Shown: piece by piece, positions 60,001 through 64,000 of the stretch
How positions within the stretch are numbered: the first letter of the stretch is position 1
Layout: each line of letters begins with the position of its first letter
DNA from: Fistularia commersonii
Lineage: Eukaryota; Chordata; Actinopteri; Syngnathiformes; Fistulariidae
Assembly (NCBI GenBank): GCA_037954325.1
Contig: JBBMNZ010000015.1
Span: 2,790,001 to 2,854,000 of the forward strand
Reading direction: 5' to 3'
DNA length: 64,000 bases
Made by a program: the position numbers and the translations under genes
Notes under the pieces: generated by a model
What the model saw: the letters and a program-made list of their open reading frames with translations, nothing else
What the model was told of the DNA's origin: nothing
Databases searched by the model: none

Positions 60001-62504
60001 ACCATACCTACTGTGGAGCTTGAGGGTGGAAACATCATGCTTTGGGGCTGTTTTGCTGTAAAGAGACCAGAACTGGAATGAATGGGGCCATGTATCGTGA
60101 GATTTTGAGTGAAAACCTCCTTTCATCAGCAAGGGAACTGAAGAACCAACATGGCTGGGTCTTTCAACGTCACAATGATCCCAAACACACCGCTCAGGCA
60201 ACAAAGGAGTGGTTTCCTAAGAAGGATTTCAAGGTCCTGGATAGGCCTAGCCGGTCTCCAGATCTCAACCTCATAGAAAATCTTTGAAGGGAGTTGAAAA
60301 TCCGTGTTGCCCAGCGACAGCCCCAAAACATCACTGCACTAGAGAAGATCTGCATGGAAAAATGGGCCAAAATACCAGCAACAGCGTGTGAAGACTTACA
60401 GAAAACGTTTGATCTCTGTCATTGCCAACAAAGTATTGAGATGAGCTTTTGTTATTGAGCAAATACTTATTTTCCACCATCATTTGCAAAAAAATTCTTT
60501 AAAAATCAGACAATGTGATTTTCTGGATTTTTTTTCTTTTCTCATTCTTTCTCATAGTTGAAGTGAACATAATGAAAATGATAGGCCTCTCTCATCTTTT
60601 TGAGTCAGAGAACTTGCACAGTTGGTGGCAGACTAAATGCTTTTTTCCCCATTGTATGACCGAGAAAAAAGTCAGAGAAATGCTAATTGGACTTCTCTCC
60701 CGCAGGATTCATTGACTTCATTGTGGAACCCACCTTTGCTGTGCTGACGGAGATGATCGAGCTGATTGTGACACCGCTAATTGAAGAGGCTTCTCGTTCA
60801 GGACTGGAGGGCTTCAGGCGCTCAAGGTGAAACACCCATAAAGAAGACAATCGCTTACCGACCCATGTAATTACGCCAATCTTTATTCGTGTGGGATACT
60901 GCAGCAGCTACATTATCTTGGGAAAAAACCCTTTGGTATCTTATTACACAGGAGTGTGTAATTATGTTGGAAGCTACCATGGACCTGCAATGAAACACTG
61001 ATGGCTCAGATTAAGCAATGCATTTGCCAGTAAGTTAAAATTCTCATCATTATGAAAGGATGTGGATTCCTGAATGCGAGACAGACTGAGTCCAAGGGGG
61101 AAAAAGAAAGAGATAAATAGGCCTTCAGATGATGTCATCAAGGGTATCTTTTCATTAGACAATGGGGTCTATCTGACGGTATAAGCAATGGTACAAGATA
61201 AATGTGCTGGGCGTTTGCCTCGGAGTATAAAGTCAGGTGGTCTTGAAATGAACATATATATTTTGTCAAATTAATTGCTTCAAGGACAAATGTGAGATTA
61301 TATTGTATTCTGGAGATTGAAGGTTGACTAGGTCCAGTGCTGTAATGTTGTGATAAAAGGTCACTGATCTCATGCAATTAAGTATTACCCAATATATAAG
61401 TTGTTTTTTTTTTGTTTGTTTTGTAGTGTAGATTTAAAACGAAAGCTTTAGAGTATAATTGTCATTTGAGCTCTTTATTGTATGTAGACGACAACATCAT
61501 TTACAATTTGACATGGATGGATGTCTGTTGTTCTGGGTGGCACAGTGGCACAGTGGGTAGGGTATCAGTCTTACAGCAAAAAAAATTCCTGATCCAAATT
61601 CTGACAGTGGACCTTTCTTTATAGAGTTCGTATGTCCGCCTCATATGTGTTGGTTTCCACCAGGTTCTCTTGTTTCTTCAGGCATAGAGGGGTAATGAGT
61701 GTTGGAAGGAACAGCCATACAAATAGCAACAGAACCATTAAAAGTTACATGGTTTTAGTGTGGTGTGATACAATAATCGCTTTAATATTCACAAATGAAA
61801 TAATGGTGGGCCCTGGCAGGACCACTGCAGTAGATCAAACATCCCCCTCCTGGGAACCTGTGAAATGAGAGAACCCAGGGACTCGGGAGTAGATATGAGG
61901 TTCCTATCATGCACTGAGAAATGCATCATTGGACATCCCTCAACAGAATGAGTCTACGGCAACATAACAAGGGGCTAGCCGAGCCCTAACCGTTAGCTTT
62001 TATATAGTTTTAAGCCTATTCCTAAACAAAGAGAGGTATTCAACCCCCGTCCAAACCCAGGGATTGAAAGTAGTCTTGCATCTGAATGGGTGGAGGAGGG
62101 TTCTAGGAGATCCTAGGGATATGATGATGATGATATGATAATAAATTGTAGTCTTCACTCAATTAACAATGACAGATTTGATACAGTAGGGGACGGTTAA
62201 AAAAAACAGGTGCCTGACAATGCAATTTTACATCCTTGATGCCCGTTGTGTTGGCCAATGTTATGATGCCCAGAGCTTGATTGCATGTGCAAGTTTCAAT
62301 CTTGTTTTTTTTTATATGTTTATATCTTTAATTTCCGCAGTGTCAACAGTATTACTGGCAGCGATGGAAAGCATTCCAGCGTGAAAAGTCTCACCTCGGA
62401 AGTAAGCTGCTCGCTGACCACTGTGGACTTCAAGAGCTTCAAGGTCATCTGGAACCAAGAGATTAATCACAACAGGGAGACGTGGAAGTCTCAGGCAGCC
62501 AAAG
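45443..62504 (+). CDS. pde1c: PDE1C, Ca2+/calmodulin-dependent 3',5'-cyclic nucleotide phosphodiesterase (15 exons, 3' end outside window)
   Basis: PDE1 enzymes hydrolyse cAMP and cGMP in the cytosol and are switched on by Ca2+/calmodulin. Fifteen exons splice in one frame to 580 codons plus 1 nt: 45443-45527, 49300-49353, 49459-49618, 50832-50945, 51752-51934, 52034-52100, 55677-55793, 56309-56449, 56736-56836, 57308-57436, 57795-57896, 58252-58372, 59064-59145, 60706-60826, 62341-62504. The N-terminus (FKKCRSATFSIDGFSFTI) and the EEILADELP linker match the longer PDE1C isoforms. The catalytic core has the proton-donor His (H285 in YHNLMH), metal ligands H289, H325, D326 and D433, and the invariant Gln484 with Phe487. 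The stretch SNMVGLSYP and the tail after exon 14 favour PDE1C over PDE1A or PDE1B. All introns are GT-AG except intron 4 (GC-AG). Teleosts can carry two pde1c copies and I cannot say which this is. The variable C-terminal exons are beyond the window. Confidence 0.96.
48594..48810. repeat. Two (GT)n arrays in pde1c intron 1
   Basis: A 70-bp perfect GT run (48594-48664) and a second run (48758-48810) lie about 95 bp apart. Confidence 0.95.
49300..49353 (+). CDS. pde1c: pde1c exon 2
   Basis: This 54-nt exon follows CATTGCAG and codes residues 29-46 plus one base, reading VANEAGESRSKRPLARFA. VANEAGE and RPLARF are shared with mammalian PDE1C. The donor is C|GTAAGG, and the next intron is only 105 bp. 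Confidence 0.9.
49459..49618 (+). CDS. pde1c: pde1c exon 3
   Basis: Codes residues 47-99 plus two bases. It begins SRSQN, as in mammals (SRSKSQN), and ends with EEILADELP and a PEAMEKTAIR stretch before the second calmodulin-binding region. The middle (about residues 54-74) has diverged. The acceptor is TTTTAG; the donor is AG|GTCATG, which is weak. Confidence 0.9.
50141..50385 (+). repeat. Common fish dispersed repeat in pde1c intron 3
   Basis: Contains GGAACTTATTCCAGCTGTCA, GGTTCACCCTGGAAGGGTTG and CACGTTTTTGGACAGTGGAA. Confidence 0.7.
50832..50945 (+). CDS. pde1c: pde1c exon 4, calmodulin-binding/regulatory segment, GC donor
   Basis: Codes residues 100-137 plus two bases. It begins LRCLIKQLERGEASVVELKK, a near match to the PDE1 regulatory segment. 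The acceptor is TCGCAG. The exon ends AACAG and is followed by GCAAGG, so the donor is GC rather than GT. This placement keeps the conserved split Arg codon, and exon 5 joins in frame. Confidence 0.93.
51752..51934 (+). CDS. pde1c: pde1c exon 5
   Basis: Codes residues 138-198 plus two bases. It contains EDELSDIQSDSVPSEVRDWL and FRSIVHVVQAGIFVE, the conserved PDE1 block leading into the catalytic domain. The acceptor is CTCACAG; the donor is AAAG|GTTCTG. The next intron is only 99 bp. Confidence 0.95.
52034..52100 (+). CDS. pde1c: pde1c exon 6
   Basis: Codes the end of Arg199 to residue 221: MYRRTSNMVGLSYP followed by QSVIAVLK. The SNMVGLSYP stretch is typical of PDE1C. The acceptor is TTGACAG; the donor is AAG|GTATAT. 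The following 3.6-kb intron holds a LINE. Confidence 0.95.
52334..54965 (-). mobile_element. LINE of the same family, antisense in pde1c intron 6
   Basis: Read on the - strand it has 5' sequence (54965-54760), an endonuclease domain with TDHHLAVSW (about 54450), and a reverse transcriptase with VVIPLFKKGDWRICSNDRGI, CFVDLEKAF and SLFFADDVALLAS. The 3' end is at CCATCCATC, + strand 52341. Several frameshifts make it inactive. It fills most of intron 6 and explains that intron's 3.6-kb length. Confidence 0.88.
55155..55212. repeat. (AAT)n-rich tract in pde1c intron 6
   Basis: Imperfect AAT units. Confidence 0.85.
55281..55485 (+). repeat. Common fish dispersed repeat in pde1c intron 6
   Basis: Contains (CATC)n, CTTCTTCCGCTTATCCCAGC, GAGAGGCGGGGTACACCCTG and GATTTTGGACTGTGGGAGG. 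It ends abruptly at about 55485. Confidence 0.75.
55677..55793 (+). CDS. pde1c: pde1c exon 7
   Basis: Codes residues 222-260 in phase 0, starting HVDMWCFDVFALND and ending FYELLTRYDLINRFK, the first helices of the PDE catalytic domain. The acceptor is TTCTGCAG; the donor is AAG|GTATGA. Confidence 0.95.
56309..56449 (+). CDS. pde1c: pde1c exon 8, catalytic His
   Basis: Codes residues 261-307 in phase 0. It contains GYSKHKNPYHNLMHAADVTQ, with the proton-donor His285 and metal-ligand His289. The acceptor is TGTGCCAG; the donor is GTG|GTGGGT. Confidence 0.95.
56736..56836 (+). CDS. pde1c: pde1c exon 9, HD metal-binding motif
   Basis: Codes residues 308-340 plus two bases. It carries the class I PDE signature HDFEHTGTTNNFH with metal ligands His325 and Asp326. 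Mammalian PDE1s have HDYEH, so Tyr is Phe here. The acceptor is CCTTCCAG; the donor is AG|GTAACT. Confidence 0.95.
57060..57090. repeat. (TA)n microsatellite in pde1c intron 9
   Basis: TA run. A shorter ATAT run is at 56575-56592 in intron 8. Confidence 0.9.
57308..57436 (+). CDS. pde1c: pde1c exon 10
   Basis: Codes the end of Arg341 to residue 383 plus two bases. It contains AMLYNDRAVLENHHVSAAYR and NILLNLSKEDW, conserved catalytic helices. The acceptor is ACACAG; the donor is AG|GTGAGC. Confidence 0.95.
57795..57896 (+). CDS. pde1c: pde1c exon 11
   Basis: Codes the end of Arg384 to residue 417 plus two bases. It contains LVVEMVLATDMSCHFQQIK, the conserved PDE TDMSxHF motif. The acceptor is CTTTCAG; the donor is GC|GTGAGT. 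Confidence 0.95.
58252..58372 (+). CDS. pde1c: pde1c exon 12, metal-ligand Asp
   Basis: Codes the end of Ala418 to residue 458. It contains LLLHTADISHPAKCWDLHHR, in which Asp433 is the fourth metal ligand, and ends LLEEFFRQ. The acceptor is TTTAACAG; the donor is CAG|GTTATA. Confidence 0.95.
59064..59145 (+). CDS. pde1c: pde1c exon 13, substrate-binding glutamine
   Basis: Codes residues 459-485 plus one base. It starts GDKEAELGLPFSPLCDRKST and ends MVAQSQI. Gln484 is the invariant purine-selective glutamine. The acceptor is GTTTTCAG; the donor is G|GTAAGG. Confidence 0.95.
59321..60654 (+). mobile_element. Tc1-like DNA transposon in pde1c intron 13 (inactive)
   Basis: Terminal inverted repeats CAGTGGGGAAAAAAAGTAT and its approximate complement ending CTTTTTTCCCCATTG are flanked by TA duplications (59319-59320 and 60655-60656). 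The decayed DDE transposase C-terminal half is read at 60042-60287 (HGWVFQRHNDPKHTAQATKE, SPDLNLIENL). A TGA follows ENL where Trp is expected, and other frameshifts precede it. The length is 1334 bp. Confidence 0.9.
60706..60826 (+). CDS. pde1c: pde1c exon 14
   Basis: Codes residues 486-525 plus two bases, starting GFIDFIVEPTFAVLTEMIE. It holds the Phe487 clamp and the last catalytic helices. The acceptor CTCTCCCGCAG and a likely branch point TGCTAAT (60681-60687) sit between the exon and a Tc1-like transposon. The donor is AG|GTGAAA. Confidence 0.95.
61530..61682 (-). repeat. Common fish dispersed repeat, antisense end
   Basis: Reads GGGTGGCACAGTGGCACAGT and later TTCCACCAGGTTCTCTTGTT, the antisense of the 3' end of the repeat described at 7.2 kb. 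Confidence 0.55.
61740..61990 (+). repeat. Unnamed dispersed repeat, copy C
   Basis: Begins GCTTTAATATTCAC, then AATAATGGTGGGCCCTGGCA, GGACCACTGCAGTAGATCAA, CCTGGGAACCTGTGAAATGA, CAGGGACTCGGGAG and GAGGTTCCTATCATGCA. It ends near CTACGGCAACATAAC. It lies in pde1c intron 14. Confidence 0.6.
62341..62504 (+). CDS. pde1c: pde1c exon 15 (last exon in window)
   Basis: Codes the end of Ser526 to residue 580 plus one base. It reads VNSITGSDGKHSSVKS, then VDFKSFKVIWNQEINHNRET. This matches the PDE1C segment after the catalytic domain (SLNSI..SDAK, VDYKSFKATW). The acceptor is TTTCCGCAG; the donor is AAAG|GTATTC. An RTE-like LINE starts about 20 bp later. Confidence 0.93.
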
Positions 62505-62521
62505 GTATTCACACTGACCTC

Positions 62522-64000
62522 TGATAGACTCATTCCTGATCCTATCCATTTTGGTCACACCCAAAGAGAACCTTAACATCTTCATCTCTGCAACCTTTGG
62601 CTTTGCCTCCTGTCTTTTCATCATTGTAACTGTTTCTAGACCAAATAGCATCTCTGGTCTCACCACTGTCTTGTACACCTTTCCTTTCATTCTGGCCTAT
62701 AGTCTTCTATCACATACAGTAGTACCCCGAACACTTTTCTCCAACCATTCCAACCTGCTTGAACCCATCGCTTCACCTCCTCGAAAATCATCCAACTTCT
62801 TGATCTCCACTTCCTCACCGCTCCAACCACGTTCTTGTCAGCCACACACATATACTCTGTCTTTCTGTGACTGACCTTCATTCCTATCCTTTCCATCACA
62901 TACTTCCACTTCTCTAGTTTTTCCTCAACCTGTTCTCTTCTATCACTACAGATCACAATGTTATCTGCTAACATCATGGTCCATGGAGATTCTTGTCTAA
63001 CCTCATCTCTCAGCCTGTTCATCCCCACTGTAAACAAGAAGGTCCCTGATGGAGTTCCACCTCCACCTTGAACTTCTCTATCAATCCTACAGCAGACCGC
63101 ACCACTGTCTCAAAGCTGGCATACATGTCCTGCACCTGTCTTACTTCTCTGCCACTCCAGATTTCCTCATACAATACCAGAGTTCCTCTCTTGGCGCCCT
63201 GTAATATGCTTTTTCTAGGTCTACAAAAACGCAGTGCAGCTCCCTCTGGCCTTACTAATCTCTGCTACTTTGCAGTCTACAATAGTCACCTCTTCTACTC
63301 TTCCCTCTTTCATTTTCCACATTCATCAGCTCTGCAAAGTACTCTTTTCACCTTCCCATCACTCTTCTAGCATCTGTCAATACATTTCCCTCTCTGTCTT
63401 AATCACCCGGACTTGTTGTACATCCTTTCCATCTTTATCGCTCTGTTTCGCCAACCTCTATAGATCATTCTCTCCCGCCTTACTGTCCAATAAGACCGTA
63501 CAAGTCATTGTACGCCCTTTGTTTTGCATTTGCTACCTCTATCTTTTCCTTGCGTTGTGTCTCTGTTGTGCCCTGTGCTCCTGTCTGTTCTCTTCAGTCC
63601 CCTCAGTGTCCCACTTTTTTTTGCTAACCGCTTTATCTGTATGTACGCCTGCACTTCCTCATTCCACCACCAAGTCTCCTTATCTACTTTCCTTCCAGAT
63701 GGCACACTAAAGACTCCTACCTGTCTTCCTGATAGCATTAGCTGTAGTTTTCCAATCACCTGGAAGCTTTCCTTGACCACCCAGAGTGTTTCTCAACTCC
63801 TCCCTGAAAACCATACAACACTCCTCCCTTTTCCGCTCCCACCACTTTGTCCTCTGCTCTGTCTTTGTCCTCTTGATCTTCCTTGTCACCAGAATCATCT
63901 TAAAAACCACCATCCTGTGCTGTCTGGCTACACTCTCCCCTACAACTACTTTGCAGTCACTGATCTCTTTCAGGTTACCTCCTCTACACAAGATGTAGCC
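62522..64000 (-). mobile_element. RTE-like LINE, broken, running off the window
   Basis: The - strand has VRPEMLFGLETVTMMKRQEA, EMKMLRFSLGVTKMDRIRNE, RQESPWTMMLADNIVICSDR and, further upstream, WWWNEEVQAYIQ and SDCKVVVGESVARQHRMVV. These are the reverse-transcriptase tail and linker of a LINE family common in fish. The usual FADD appears as LADN, and the frame is broken. It lies antisense in pde1c intron 15, immediately after the donor. Confidence 0.82.

Overview
The window is vertebrate nuclear DNA, almost certainly from a teleost fish. Coding sequence is split into short exons with GT/AG (and one GC/AG) introns. The rest is AT-rich and full of fish-type repeats: Tc1-like transposons, APE-type LINEs with (ATGG)/(ATCTC)-like tails, hAT and Tc1-derived MITEs, and long CA, TA, ATT, GATAA and AATAGA microsatellites. 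There is no bacterial or organellar content. Most long open frames in the window are repeat remnants or chance.

Three spliced genes can be read. (1) At 10.8-14.8 kb, + strand, four exons encode a deltex C-terminal (DTC) domain protein of at most about 170 residues. No RING exon is visible, and the two active-site-region histidines of the deltex family are replaced. (2) At 37.5-40.8 kb, - strand, five exons in perfect phase encode a complete 166-residue secreted, cysteine-rich protein whose family I do not recognise. (3) From 45.4 kb to beyond 62.5 kb, + strand, fifteen exons encode the first 580 residues of the Ca2+/calmodulin-dependent cyclic nucleotide phosphodiesterase PDE1C, with the whole catalytic domain. 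The C-terminal exons lie outside the window. Intron 4 of this gene has a GC donor.

Layout. 1-10.8 kb has no recognised gene: a decayed LINE reverse transcriptase (3.4-4.2 kb), a hAT-like MITE (5.7-6.2 kb), LINE 3' ends and one copy of a common fish repeat (7.2 kb). 10.8-14.8 kb is the deltex-like gene, with a LINE copy in its second intron. 15-37 kb is gene-poor: a LINE 3' end with expanded microsatellites (19.6-21.0 kb), a tRNA-like SINE fragment (25.5 kb), a degenerate tandem repeat with telomere-like TTAGGG words interrupted by a Tc1-family MITE (28.6-29.5 kb), and a perfect 20-bp hairpin (36.0 kb). 37.5-40.8 kb is the secreted-protein gene. 41.4-43.5 kb is a decayed Tc1-like transposon joined to a LINE 5' fragment. 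45.4-64 kb is pde1c. Its introns hold a 2.6-kb LINE (intron 6), a 1.33-kb Tc1-like transposon ending about 50 bp before exon 14 (intron 13), and an RTE-like LINE starting about 20 bp after exon 15.

The three genes have no evident shared pathway. The most notable points are the unrecognised secreted gene, the RING-less and His-less DTC protein, the GC-AG intron in pde1c, two perfect hairpins, and a small unnamed dispersed repeat family present in three copies.
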